Position numbers and translations under genes: made by a program. Under the pieces are notes generated by a model. That model saw nothing but the letters and a program-made list of their open reading frames with translations. It did no database searches and was not told the origin of the DNA. Of a DNA stretch of 64,000 nucleotides, positions 8,134-17,700 are shown piece after piece. How positions within the stretch are numbered: the first letter of the stretch is position 1; every line of letters begins with the position of its first letter. Source of the stretch: Sorangium sp051521495 (GTDB lineage Bacteria; Myxococcota_A; Polyangia; Polyangiales; Polyangiaceae); assembly GCF_051521495.1 (NCBI RefSeq), contig NZ_CP150355.1, forward strand, positions 2,604,001 to 2,668,000, in the 5' to 3' direction.

Positions 8134-8852
8134 AGCACGGGGTCGAGGAGTTGTTCAACGTCGTATATCGCTACTACCCTCGGCGAGTTCCGTACGAGGA
8201 TCTTGGTCGCGTGCAAACAGAAGAGGATCGACGGCTGGTAGACGCACGTCGCCGAGCCGGCGCTGATTGCGAACGGTGGCTTGGCGTGCTGCGGCGCCTG
8301 CGTGAACGGTTCCCCGAGAACGAGATCGACAATTTCTCGGCTCATCTATTGATAGGAAGTCACGACGGCTGTTATTCTGGTTCTCTCTGTCTTCCGAAGG
8401 CTACCGGAGAGTATCGGCATGCAATCGATTTGAGGGTGAGCTTCCTGGTTCCTTATTATATCGTCTACAGCTCGCGACTCGTTGATGATCCCGAGGAGAT
8501 CGAGAGGGGGACATCGCTCCGCGCGACGCCACCTCACGCCGTCACGATCTTCGTCCATGATACGGTCTACATCCTGCCCGCCTGGGTTGGCAAGCTGATC
8601 AAGCTGGTCAAGCCCGAGCTTGTTGAGCCACCTTCGATGGATGATAAACCCACGCGGCGGGTCGTCTGCTTCGAGCTATCGCCCGATGAGCAGCCGTACG
8701 CTGCATGGATCGCCCAAGAGATCGAAGCGACATGGGGATACGAGCGCATGCCGCCGGAGGTCGGCAACGTGGTCGTGCCGGACGTGGCGACCAATCTACG
8801 ACGTTTGGGAGAGGCCAGGTTATACGATTGCTTTTTTTCAGACGCGTGGTAA
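8130..8852 (+). CDS. Hypothetical cytosolic protein coupled to the lipoprotein
   Basis: A 240-residue soluble protein without signal peptide or membrane segment. It has an N-terminal helical region rich in Arg/Glu, then a beta-rich body (HAIDLRVSFLVPYYIVYSSRL, HAVTIFVHDTVYILPAWVG) and a Trp-containing helical end (PYAAWIAQEIEATWGYERMP). It starts inside the stop codon of the preceding lipoprotein gene, so the two are almost certainly made together. It ends the lower-GC operon. I do not recognise the family. By layout it could be an immunity or partner protein for the exported product, which is inference only. The 177 bases that follow show no gene. Confidence 0.65.
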   Translation: MKHGVEELFNVVYRYYPRRVPYEDLGRVQTEEDRRLVDARRRAGADCERWLGVLRRLRERFPENEIDNFSAHLLIGSHDGCYSGSLCLPKATGEYRHAIDLRVSFLVPYYIVYSSRLVDDPEEIERGTSLRATPPHAVTIFVHDTVYILPAWVGKLIKLVKPELVEPPSMDDKPTRRVVCFELSPDEQPYAAWIAQEIEATWGYERMPPEVGNVVVPDVATNLRRLGEARLYDCFFSDAW

Positions 8853-9029
8853 GCCGGTGATGCTCTCAACCTCGACACTCACCGACAACGCAAGCGATCT
8901 GGCAAGGCATGAAGCGCAGCGAACCGGGCTCGAACCGTCCAGAGCGGGCCGAGTTCGCCGACGTGACCGTCGACCTTCGCGCCCGGTCCTATCGAGCCGG
9001 GTCACTCGCCGCGGTAGGCTTCAATCCAG

Positions 9030-9870
9030 CTATTCAGGAAAGCGCAGCGTCTCGACCTGAATGCCATCCTCCCCCGTGAGCGTCTCGCCCGACCAATCCC
9101 AGCTCACGCCGCCCTTTCCCGGCGGCCCCAGCTCGTAGGTCACGCCCTCCAGCGTGAGCTGGTCCTCGTCGAGGTAGGCGATGCCGATCGAGTCGCCGCC
9201 GCGCCCGGGGCCGCCGTAGCCGCCGTCGCCCCCTCGGCCACCGTCGCCACCCTGACAGGACCACGTGCCGTCCCCCACGGCGCCGCCCAGTTCGCCTCGG
9301 CCCCCATCGCCGCCTTCCTCGGGCTCCCCGCCGTTGCCACCTGGGCCCGCGTCGATGGTGGTGATGACGCTATCGCGCAGCGTCAGCTTGGCGTGGAGCG
9401 CGATAATGCCGATGGTTGGGTGCCCGTTTTCGCCCCCGCGGCCGCCCCTGCCGCCGCAGCCGCCGGCGCCTCCCTTAGACGCCACGCCGCACGTGGAGAG
9501 CCCCCTCGACGGCCGCCGCCCCCGCCGCCACCTTGGCCGGGCATGCCCCTTTCGCCGTCGCCCGTCCAGTCGCTCTCCCATCCGGTCGGTGATACGCCCG
9601 ATGCCCGGACCCGCGGCGCCGACGGCGCCGTACAGGCCGGAGATCCCGTGGTGTCCACCGCCGCAATGGGTGCCTGGCACGTCCCCGCCGCCTCCCCGCC
9701 CTTCATACCCGGAGTTTGGAGTTGGCGACGGCTCCCCGTCTTCCCCGTCCTCCGCGCCATCGGGGAGCCCGTCGCCTCCCTTGCCGCCGAGCGCGGCGAG
9801 CAGCGTGCGCCTGTCGACCTTGACGATGTGGCGCACAGAGGGGTCGTGCTCGTGAGAGCTGCCTTCCCGG
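9030..9870 (-). pseudogene. C-terminal remnant of a Gly-rich myxobacterial surface protein
   Basis: The minus strand encodes long Gly-rich runs (GGNGGEPEEGGDGGRGELGG, GGDGGRGGDGGYGGPGRGG) punctuated by beta strands such as IGIIALHAKLTLRDSVITT and YLDEDQLTLEGVTYELG. This is the pattern of large Gly-rich exported proteins common in myxobacteria. It has lost its N-terminus and signal peptide and is fused in frame to an IS91 transposase end. Around 9480-9650 the Gly-rich signature hops to another frame and back, indicating internal frameshifts. It is not expected to make a functional product. The natural stop at 9030 is kept. Confidence 0.6.
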
Positions 9871-10256
9871 TGCTCATCTCCCCCGACAGCGCGCTGCCCT
9901 GCGTCTCGCGCCGCCTGGATCCTCGTGCGTGCCACCTCGAGCGTGGTGGTGGCGTGACACGCAGCCATCAAGCCGAAGTGTCGGATCTTCACGAAGCGAT
10001 GAGGCAGCACGTGCAGCAGGAAGCGAGGCAGAAACTCCTCTGCGGAGAGCGTCACGGCCTTGTCTCCGCGGGTCCGGAAGCACACGCCGCGCTCATCCAT
10101 CCACCGCAGCCGGTGATTGGACAGCCCGACACGGTGGGTATAGCGACCGAGGTAAGCAAAGACCTGCTCGGGCCCAGCGAAGGGCGGCCTGGCGTAGACC
10201 ACCCAGGGCTTGCGGTAGAGCGCGTCGAGCAGCGCAGCGAAGGCAGCGGGGTTGGC
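9870..10256 (-). pseudogene. IS91-family transposase, C-terminal fragment
   Basis: Minus-strand sequence FAALLDALYRKPWVVYARPP, then EQVFAYLGRYTHRVGLSNHR and LPRFLLHVLPHRFVKIRHFG, is the C-terminal part of a Y1-type IS91 transposase. The N-terminal zinc-finger and HUH regions, and the catalytic Tyr region, are absent. It is joined at 10256, without a gap, to a tyrosine-recombinase fragment in a different frame, and at about 9870 to the Gly-rich remnant. It cannot be active. Confidence 0.85.
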
Positions 10257-10850
10257 GTGCCGAGCTCGAGCAGGTGGGTAGCGAAGCTGTGCCGCAGCAC
10301 GTGCGGGGTGACGCGCTTGTGCAGCTTGCAGCGCCTCGCCGCCTCGCGCAGCGCGTTGCGCACCGCCTCGTGCGAGATGACCGAGCCCTGTTTGCGACCC
10401 GGGAACAGCTCCGGTCCAGCGGGTCTCTCCGCCCGCCAGTAGATGCGCAGCGCGGTCAGCACGGGGGCGCTGAGCATCACGTACCGATCACGCCCGTGCT
10501 TGCCATTGCGGACGTGGATGAGGTTGCGCTTGCTGTCGATGTCCTCGACCCGCAGCGAGCAGACCTCATCGATCCGCAGACCGGCGCCGTACGCCGTCAG
10601 TACGATCGTGCGCTGCTTGACCGAGCCGATCGCGTTGAGCAGCGCCTCGACCTCGGTGCCGCTGAGAACCGGCGGCAGCTTCTGGGGTACCTTCGGCCAG
10701 GGGATCGCGACGGCGACCTCCGGACGCCCGAGCGTGGTGGCGTAGAGGAACTTGATCGCCGCCACGTACTGGTGCTGCGTCGCCTCCGCGATCTTTCGCT
10801 GCTCGGCGAGGTAGAGCAAAAACGCGCTCGCGCTCGCTCGCGGCCTGCAC
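10256..10850 (-). pseudogene. Tyrosine recombinase (XerC/D-like) internal fragment
   Basis: The fragment starts in the N-terminal SAM-like core domain (FLLYLAEQRKIAEATQHQYV), runs through the catalytic domain with the first catalytic Arg in GAGLRIDEVCSL, and reaches the HxxR box in TPHVLRHSFATHLLELGT. It stops there. The LGH segment and the nucleophilic Tyr are missing because the IS91 fragment begins at that point. Its beginning is also missing, replaced in frame by the end of an IS1182-type transposase. IS91-like elements sometimes carry a companion integrase, so both pieces may come from one element (inference). Confidence 0.85.
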
Positions 10851-11902
10851 AGGAGCTGCCGCGAAGCGGCTTGGTCCAACGTGCACTTGGCTCGGAGGGG
10901 GCACGCGCCGCACTCCTCGGGATCGAACTCGACCGTGTCACCCGGCTCGAACACCTCGACCTGTCCCGCTGGACACGTGATTGTCTTGGCGCGCAGGTCG
11001 ATCTTGAAATCGCGCTTGCTGAACAAATCGGGGCTTCGAGCCCGCTGGCCCCAAGGCTTCGAGAACACCTGGCCACCCGCGCGGATCACGTCGTCCACGA
11101 CGGGACTGTTCACGTAGGCGCGATCAATGTGGAGCTCGACGAGGCGCAGCCGCTGACGCTGGACGTCCTCGGCGATCGGTGCGGCACCCTCTTCTTCGGG
11201 CCGATTTGCAGGCGTGACCGCGCAGGCGACGATGACGGATGGTCAAGGTCGCGTGCGATGTGCTCCTTGTAGCCGTCGAATCGCTTCGAGCGGCTCTTGC
11301 GGCCGTGGCGCATCTCGGCGTCTTCGATGGAGACACGGCGGTCAGGTGCAACGCCCTGCCGGATGCGAACCGTCCCGTCCTCGGCCCTCTCCAGGTCCTG
11401 GTCTCGAACCTGTGTAACCGCATCATACCGCACGCCTCTCGCCCTCCGTCATCGCGCCGGACCGAACCAGCGCCACGGTCCGCTCCAGCAGCATCCGGTC
11501 CATCTCGTGCGCGACCATCCGCTCTCGGAACGCCTGCAGCGCGCCCTGCGAGAACGGGGGTGTGTCCGCACCCAGGCAGCCGAGCACCCTCTGCCAGCGC
11601 AGGTCAACGACGGCCAGTTCCACCGCCTCGGCATCCGATGCACCGACATCGCCTTGGAGCAGCGTGACCATGCACATCAGCGCCGGCGGATGCGGCGGCT
11701 CACCGGCCCCCGTCGTCCGGTACATGCCCTCCAGCTGCTCCTGGAACGTTTCATCGAACAGCTCGCGCCGGTGCAGCCTGAGAAAGCCGAACAGTGCTCT
11801 CACGCGTGTCAGCCGCTTCATCAGCGCCTGCTCCTGCCGCGACAGCTCCACCGGCGGCGACCATCGTTCCATCCGTGAACCTCCGGACGCGGACGAGATC
11901 AT
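10850..11902 (-). pseudogene. IS1182-type DDE transposase, frameshifted
   Basis: Remains of one transposase spread over three minus-strand frames. The N-terminal DUF772 region is at 11423-11902 (RVRALFGFLRLHRRELFDET, PPALMCMVTLLQG). A middle piece is at about 11200-11433 (VSIEDAEMRHGRKSRSKRFD with GYKEH). The C-terminal part at about 10850-11150 has the zinc-like signature CGACPLRAKCT. At least two frame changes are needed to join them, and the true C-terminus is replaced by the recombinase fragment. Clearly inactive. The intact protein would be about 480-500 residues. The likely original start is the Met codon at 11872. Confidence 0.85.
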
Positions 11903-12031
11903 GGCCCGGGCGAGACGGTCGAGCCTTCCATCGAAGCGCTCGGGGCTGCCTCATCGTCGGTCCTCTAGAGGGCCTGCTGAGCCTCATGGTCGCGCAGACC
12001 TGTGCCCCCGCGGAGGCGCGCATCCGCGAGA

Positions 12032-12157
12032 TTCGGCGGGGGCATGGCGTCCGGCCCTGGGGCCGTGTCCTGGGGCGACGGCCGCATCGATGTCTTCGCC
12101 CGTGGACCGGCCGACGCGCTCATGCACAAATGGTACAAGGGAGCGTGGCGCCCGTGA
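12032..12157 (+). pseudogene. Last repeat of a PLL-like/DUF346 beta-propeller lectin
   Basis: The plus strand encodes SWGDGRIDVFARGPADALMH followed by KWYKGAWRP and a stop at 12155-12157. This is the canonical blade of bacterial PLL-like (DUF346) propellers, usually 'SWGpnRiDVFvRGtDnaLyHKWWdG.W'. Only one blade is present and nothing upstream continues it, so this is the C-terminal scrap of a lost secreted lectin or hydrolase gene. The surrounding 11903-12347 shows no other gene. It holds a perfect TGCTCAAGTTGAGCA palindrome (12208-12222) in front of the RCC1 gene. Confidence 0.7.
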
Positions 12158-12347
12158 GGGGCTACGTGGACGAGGCCCCCGGGCTACGGCGGATTGGTCC
12201 GAGTCTGCTCAAGTTGAGCAGGTTCGGCGCAAGCAACACCTGGCTTGCCGGGCACTTTCCCCGGAATCCCACGCCTCTCCAGGAGGCCTCGAGCGCAGGC
12301 TCCCGTCTTGCTCTATCCGCGCCCACCTGAATGGAGAGAGGAAATTC

Positions 12348-14306
12348 ATGCGAACGTTGAAGATCCCGGCGGTGATGCTCGGCACCTGGCTGGCCGCGGC
12401 CAGCGCGGGCTGCGAGAACGGCGCCGAGGAGCCGAAGCCTGGGCCCACGGACCCGAGCACCACGAGCGGCGGTGGGCACGGCGGCGAGGGCCAGGGCGGC
12501 GAGGGCGGCCAGGGCGGCGACGGCGCCGGGGGCGGCGGTCAGGGCGGCGACGGCGGTCAGGGCGGCGCGGGGGGGCACGGCGGCGATGGGGCCGGCGGGC
12601 ATGGCGGGGGAGAGCCCAGCACGTTCTGCCAGCCCGACGCCCTGGCTTCTTGCTACACCGGCCCGGCCGGCACCCAGGGCGTGGGCGCCTGCGCGGCGGG
12701 CTTCATGATCTGCGACGCGCTGGGCTCGGGCTATGGCCCGTGCACCGGCGAAGTCCTGCCCTCGGCCGAGGCGTGCGGCACGATCACCGACGACGATTGC
12801 GACGGGCAGGTCAACGAGGAGGACGCGGGGTGCGCCTGCGTCCCGGGATCGGCGCAGCCTTGTTATGGCGGCCCCGCGGGCACCGAGGGCGTGGGCGCCT
12901 GCCACGCGGGCACGCAGACCTGCAACGCGCTGGGGACGGGCTACGAGGCCTGCACGGGCGAGGTGCTGCCCTCGGTCGAGACGTGCACGAGCGCCGCGGA
13001 CGACGATTGCGACGGGCAGGCCAACGAGGAGGGCGCGGGGTGCGTCTGCGTCCCGGGGTCGACCGTGCCGTGCTACCAGGGCCCCGCGGGGACCGAGGGC
13101 GTGGGCGTCTGCCACGCGGGCGTGCGCACCTGCAACGCGCAGGGTACGGGCTATGGCTGGTGCACCGGCCAGAGGGTGCCCGACGAGGTGGAGTGGTGCG
13201 CGAGCCCCCAGGACGAGAACTGCGACGGGCTGGTGAACCCCGCCTGCGCGCCGGTGACGCTGGCGGCGGGGAGCGCGCACTCGCTCGCGGTGCGCTCCGA
13301 CGGCACGATCTGGGGCTGGGGCGACAACGGCGATTACCAGGTCAGCGTCTACCAGAAAGCCGGGGTCTATGGAGATCCGTTCTTCGTCCAGGAGCTGAGC
13401 GGCGTGACCGACGTCGCCGCGGGTTACGGGCACTCGCTGGCCCTGCTCGCGGACGGCACCGTCCGGGCCTGGGGCACCAACTACGGCGGCCAGCTCGGGA
13501 CCACCACGACCATCCCCGATCTCGTCGTGGTGCCCGGCCTCGACAAGGTGATCGACGTGGCGGCGGGGCGATATCACTCGATGGCGCTGCGGTCGGACGG
13601 CACGGTCTGGACCTGGGGCGATAGCTCCTCCGGCCAGCTCGGGGACGGCACCGTCGGCTGGCGCGCGACCCCGGCGCCCGTGCCCGGCCTGAGCAACGTC
13701 GTCGCCATCGCGGCGGGCGACATCCACGCGCTGGCCGTGCTCGCCGACGGCACGGTGTGGGCCTGGGGCGAGGGATCGCAGGGGCAGCTCGGCGACGGCG
13801 CGTCGGCCGACAGCGCGGTCCCGGTGCAGGTCTCGGGGCTCGACGGGGCGATCGCCGTGGCCGCGGGGACCTGGCACTCGCTGGCGCTGCGCTCGGACGG
13901 CACCGTGCGGGCCTGGGGCGAGGGGTCCGAGGGCCAGCTCGGGCAGGGCGTGGCGGCCGACAGCGCGGTGCCGGTGCCCGTCGCGGGGCTCGACGCGGTG
14001 ACCGCGATCGCCGCGGGGATGGGGCACTCGCTGGCGCTGCGCTCGGACGGCACCGCCCGGGCCTGGGGGAGCAACGGCAGCGGGCAGCTCGGCAACCCGG
14101 GCTATTCGTGGTCGCAGCCGCATCCCACCCCGGTGCCCGTGCTCCTCGACCAGATCACCGCAATCGCCGCGGGCGACATGTACGCGCTGGCGCTGCGCGC
14201 CGACGGGACCCGCTGGGCCTGGGGCGACAACGACAGCGGGCAGCTCGGCAACCACTACACCGGGTCGTCCGTGGGGGTCCCGGTGGAGGTGTGGCCGTAC
14301 TGGTGA
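12348..14306 (+). CDS. Lipoprotein with MopE-like Cys repeats and seven RCC1 repeats
   Basis: A 652-residue exported protein. ATG 12348 has GAGAGAGGA five bases upstream. The leader has a lipobox-like AASAGC. A Gly-rich linker follows (residues 35-90). Then come three Cys repeats of the MopE kind (about 93-301), each with CYxGPAGTxGVGxCxAG, a CTG(E/Q)-Val-Pro core and a DDDCDGQ(V/A)NEE Ca-site-like tail. The rest (303-648) is seven RCC1-type repeats, e.g. AAGYGHSLALLADGTVRAWG, enough for one closed seven-bladed propeller. It is probably a surface-displayed binding protein; ligand unknown. It is a single-gene unit. Confidence 0.92.
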   Translation: MRTLKIPAVMLGTWLAAASAGCENGAEEPKPGPTDPSTTSGGGHGGEGQGGEGGQGGDGAGGGGQGGDGGQGGAGGHGGDGAGGHGGGEPSTFCQPDALASCYTGPAGTQGVGACAAGFMICDALGSGYGPCTGEVLPSAEACGTITDDDCDGQVNEEDAGCACVPGSAQPCYGGPAGTEGVGACHAGTQTCNALGTGYEACTGEVLPSVETCTSAADDDCDGQANEEGAGCVCVPGSTVPCYQGPAGTEGVGVCHAGVRTCNAQGTGYGWCTGQRVPDEVEWCASPQDENCDGLVNPACAPVTLAAGSAHSLAVRSDGTIWGWGDNGDYQVSVYQKAGVYGDPFFVQELSGVTDVAAGYGHSLALLADGTVRAWGTNYGGQLGTTTTIPDLVVVPGLDKVIDVAAGRYHSMALRSDGTVWTWGDSSSGQLGDGTVGWRATPAPVPGLSNVVAIAAGDIHALAVLADGTVWAWGEGSQGQLGDGASADSAVPVQVSGLDGAIAVAAGTWHSLALRSDGTVRAWGEGSEGQLGQGVAADSAVPVPVAGLDAVTAIAAGMGHSLALRSDGTARAWGSNGSGQLGNPGYSWSQPHPTPVPVLLDQITAIAAGDMYALALRADGTRWAWGDNDSGQLGNHYTGSSVGVPVEVWPYW

Positions 14307-14340
14307 GCGCGGCCGCCGTTCCGTGCGCCGCTCGGGGGCG

Positions 14341-14499
14341 ACCGCGGATGCCGTGGCGTACGGGAGCGGGCTCGCGAGCACGGACGGTGTGTCGATGAAC
14401 CGCAGCCCCGATCTGTCCCCGGGGGCGCGGCCCGTGCTCCACAACACCCTCGGCGGGAGCTCGTCCCCGGGCAAGCGCGTGGACGGCGAGGCGTTCTAA
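14341..14499 (+). pseudogene. C-terminal scrap of a lamin-tail-domain protein
   Basis: A stop-terminated frame reads ADAVAYGSGLASTDGVSMNR, then SPDLSPGARPVLHNTLGGSS and SPGKRVDGEAF. This is the typical ending of myxobacterial exported proteins with a lamin-tail (LTD) domain, where 'IDAVgYGs...' is followed by 'S.nR.pD...G.....H.......SPG...dG..F'. No start and no upstream part of the domain remain. It lies between the RCC1 gene's stop and the activator scrap that follows. Confidence 0.55.
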
Positions 14500-14553
14500 G
14501 GCTAGCCGGCGTGATGCGCGGGGAAGAGTGGATTGAACCGCCAAGAACGTTAG

Positions 14554-14700
14554 GGACGCCAGGAGAGAGAGCTTGCGGCGCACGGCAACCCGACCCGGGC
14601 CGCGACGCTCCTCGGTATGGCCCGGCGCACCTTTGTCTCTCGGCTGAACGCTCACGGCATCCCTCGGTGGTGCAAGGAAGGGTCAGGCGCTGACGCTCAA
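14554..14700 (+). pseudogene. Fis-type HTH remnant of a sigma-54 activator
   Basis: The frame reads QERELAAHGNPTRAATLLGM, then ARRTFVSRLNAHGIPRW. This is the C-terminal Fis-type helix-turn-helix of NtrC-like sigma-54 activators ('GNqTRAAelLGisRRTLv.RLdaYGipRpR'). A stop codon directly precedes it (14551-14553) and no AAA+ domain remains. Its end overlaps the stop of the large kinase gene on the other strand. It is a scrap of a once complete regulator. Confidence 0.7.
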
Positions 14701-17700
14701 CGGCCAGCGGCCTCGCCCAGCCACTCCTGCGCGAGGGCGAGTGTCCTCCGGTTCTCCGGGACCTCCTCCAGGAAGCTCGTCCGGTACTGCGGCTCCGGGA
14801 TCCTCCCGGCGATGTCGAGGAGGCGCTCCCGCGCCGCGGCGAGCGCCTTGCCGGCGGCGTTGCCCTGTCCCGCGGCCGCGAGGCACTCGGCGTGCACGAG
14901 CCGCAGGCGCGCGCCCCGGAAGAACCCGCACGCGCCCTCCATGGCCCGGGACCGCGCAACGCCGTCCTCGGCCACGGCGAGCGCCTCGGCCGCGCGGCCT
15001 TGCTGGAGGCGCACCGCCGCGCGCGCTGCCTGCACGCCGGGGAGGTCGATCCCGGTCGAGACGGCGAGCAGCGGGACCGCGGCGTCGAGCTCGCGCTCGG
15101 CGCGCTCCAGATCCCCCGCGCGACAGAGGACCTCGCCGAGCAGCCAGCGGCCGCACCCCTCGTCCCTCGCCAACGCCCGCGCGCGCCCGGACGCGACCAG
15201 ACCCTCCGCGAGGCGGCGCGCTGCGTCCAGGTCCCCGCGCTCGCTCGCGAGGTGCACCAGGACAAAAGGCCGGTAGGAGCACCAGCCTCCGTACGTCTCG
15301 TCGGCGCCCGCGACCCCGAGCAGCTCTTCCTCCGCGCGCCGCGTCGCCCCGAGGGTCCACAGCACGAGCCCGCGCACCAGCCGGGCCCCGGAGGCGCCTC
15401 GCACATGATCCGCCCCTCGATAGGACTTCTGTGCGGCGTCGACACGTAGCAGCGCGCTCCACGGCTCCTCGCGCGCGAGGAGGTGCTCCATCGCCAGCGC
15501 GACATGGAGGAAGCCGGCGCCGAACGGCTCGCGCTCCTCCACCCGCTCGAGCATCGCGCGCACGCGCTCTACGAGCGGGCCCAGGCTCGCCACGCGGCCC
15601 TCGAGCAGCGTGCCGTACAGCCCGACGAACAGCGCGAACGCTGCGAGCCCGGTCGCCTGGCTGTCGGGCTCCACGCCGACCAACGTGCCGAGCAGCGCTT
15701 CGAACCTGTCGGGCAGGCCGAGCAGGTTCGCGTACGCCAGCGCCGCGGCCACGCCCTGGGCCCACGGCTGGCTGCCCGGCGGCGCCTCGCGCATCATGCG
15801 CTCGGCGGCGAGCATCGTCGGGCCGGAGGCGTCGAGCCGCCACGTCCCGAGCTCGCACTGCATGCCGAGCAGCGCCAGCTCGATTTCGGCCGGCACCTCG
15901 CCGGCGAGGCCCTGGTGCAGGTGCGAGAGCGCGGCCTCCACGTCCTCGCCCCGGTGGGCGATCTCGGCGGCGCGCAGCCAGTACCGCGCCGCCCGCCCGT
16001 GCTCCCCACCGCCGTCGAAGTGGCCGGCGAGGACCAGCGGGTCCCCCTCGCCGTGGTCCTCCAGCCACTGCCCGGCCAGCCGGTGCCCGAGGGCGCGATC
16101 CTCCTCGGTGAGCATCGCGTACGCCCCCTCGCGCAGCAGCGCGTGCCGGAACGCGAGCTCACCCTCCCTCGCGAACCGGCTCTCCGGCCGCTTCACGAGC
16201 AGCTCCCGGTCGACGAGCGCCGCGAGCCCGGCCCCCGCGGGCCCTCCGACGAGCGCCGAGACGCCCGAGGCCCAGCACGTCTCGCCGAACACGCTGGCCG
16301 CCCGAAGGAGCCTCCGCGCCTCGGCGTCGAGCGCGCCGAGGCGCGACTGCACCATCGCCATCACCGTATCCGGCAGCTCGTGCTCGCGGCCCTCGGCCGC
16401 CGCGCGGATCAGCTCTTCCAGGTAGAACGCGTTGCCGTCCGCGATCGACACGATCCGGTTGATCGTGCGCCTGTGCGCGTCCTCGCCCAGCACCTGGCGA
16501 GCGAGCCGCTCGCAGGCCTTCGTGCCGAGTTCCTTCAGCCGGAGCTCGTGAACTCCCCGCTCCGCCCAGAGCCTCGGGAACAGCTCGACGACCTCTGGCC
16601 GCGCGAGCGCGAGGACAAACAGCGGCTCGCCCGCGAGCTGCCGCAGCGCCGCGTCGACGAAGCGCGTCGTCGCGAGGTCGCCCCAGTGCAGGTCCTCGAG
16701 CACGAGGACGACCGGCCCCTCGGCGCAGGCCGCCTGGACGAGCGCGAGGAAGGCGTGTTGCATCTGCTCGCTCATGACCTGCGCCTCGCGCCGCGCCGCC
16801 CGGAGCGGCGCGCTGTCGTCGTCGGGGAAGGGCGCCCCGACGAGCTCCCCCACGAACTCCGCCACCCGGCGCCGCTCCGGCTCCGGCACCCGCCGCGCGA
16901 CCTGCGCGCGCAGCTTGTCCTGCCGCGCGCCGAGCGGCTCGCCCTCCAGGATGCCGCACGCCCCCTTGATCGCGTCCGCCAGGAGCCCGAACGGCGACCG
17001 CGCCCGCCGCGGATCGCCCCGGCCCATCCAGATCGACGCGCGCGGGGCGCGCTCCGTCGCTCGGCGCAGGAACTCCTGCCCCAGCCGGGATTTCCCCACC
17101 CCGGGCGGCGCTGTCACGAGCACCGCGCGCGCCGAGGGCTCCTCCACGCACGCCGCGAACGCCGCCGCCAGCATCCCGAGCTCGCCGTCCCGCCCGACGC
17201 ACGACGTCTGCTTGCCGAGCAGCGTACGCCCCCCTTCCGCGCTCGCACGCTCGCCGACCAGGAAGAACCTGTCCTCGTGCTCGCGCACGTCGAGCTGCGC
17301 GTCGAGGAGCCCCGCGAGCCCGTCGTCGATCGCGATCGGCAGCGCGCCGCCCGGGTCGCCCGGCCCCGTGGCGGAGATCAGCCTCGCGGCCCGGTCGATC
17401 GCGTCGCCGAGGCGCGGCAAGCGCCCCGTGATCGTGCTCCACCCGAGCGAGAGCGCCATGGGCTGGTCCGGGGTCTGCCTCCGGAGCGCGAGCGCCGCCC
17501 GCGCCGCCTGCCTCGCCAGGTCCGTCGCCGCGCCCTGCCCCACCATCGTGAGCGCGGCCGCCCCGCCCGGCAGCGACTCGACACGGCCGCCCCACGCCGA
17601 CGCCTCCGCGATGAGCGCGCCGGGTAGCGTCGCGGCGTCCGCGATGGACGCGTCCCCGGTGCCGACGACGCCGACGAGGAGCACCGCCACGGGCCGCCGC

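Noticed and set aside
8620..9060. Plus-strand frame across the end of the third gene of the lower-GC operon
   Set aside because: Overlaps a better coupled frame, no start signal, Arg/Ser-rich.
12162..14474. 770-residue minus-strand frame opposite the RCC1 gene
   Set aside because: Repeat-like composition mirrors the RCC1 repeats on the other strand; no family features, no start signal.
15483..17627. 714-residue plus-strand frame inside the large kinase gene
   Set aside because: Antisense shadow; Arg/Pro-rich, while the minus-strand frame carries kinase and AAA motifs.
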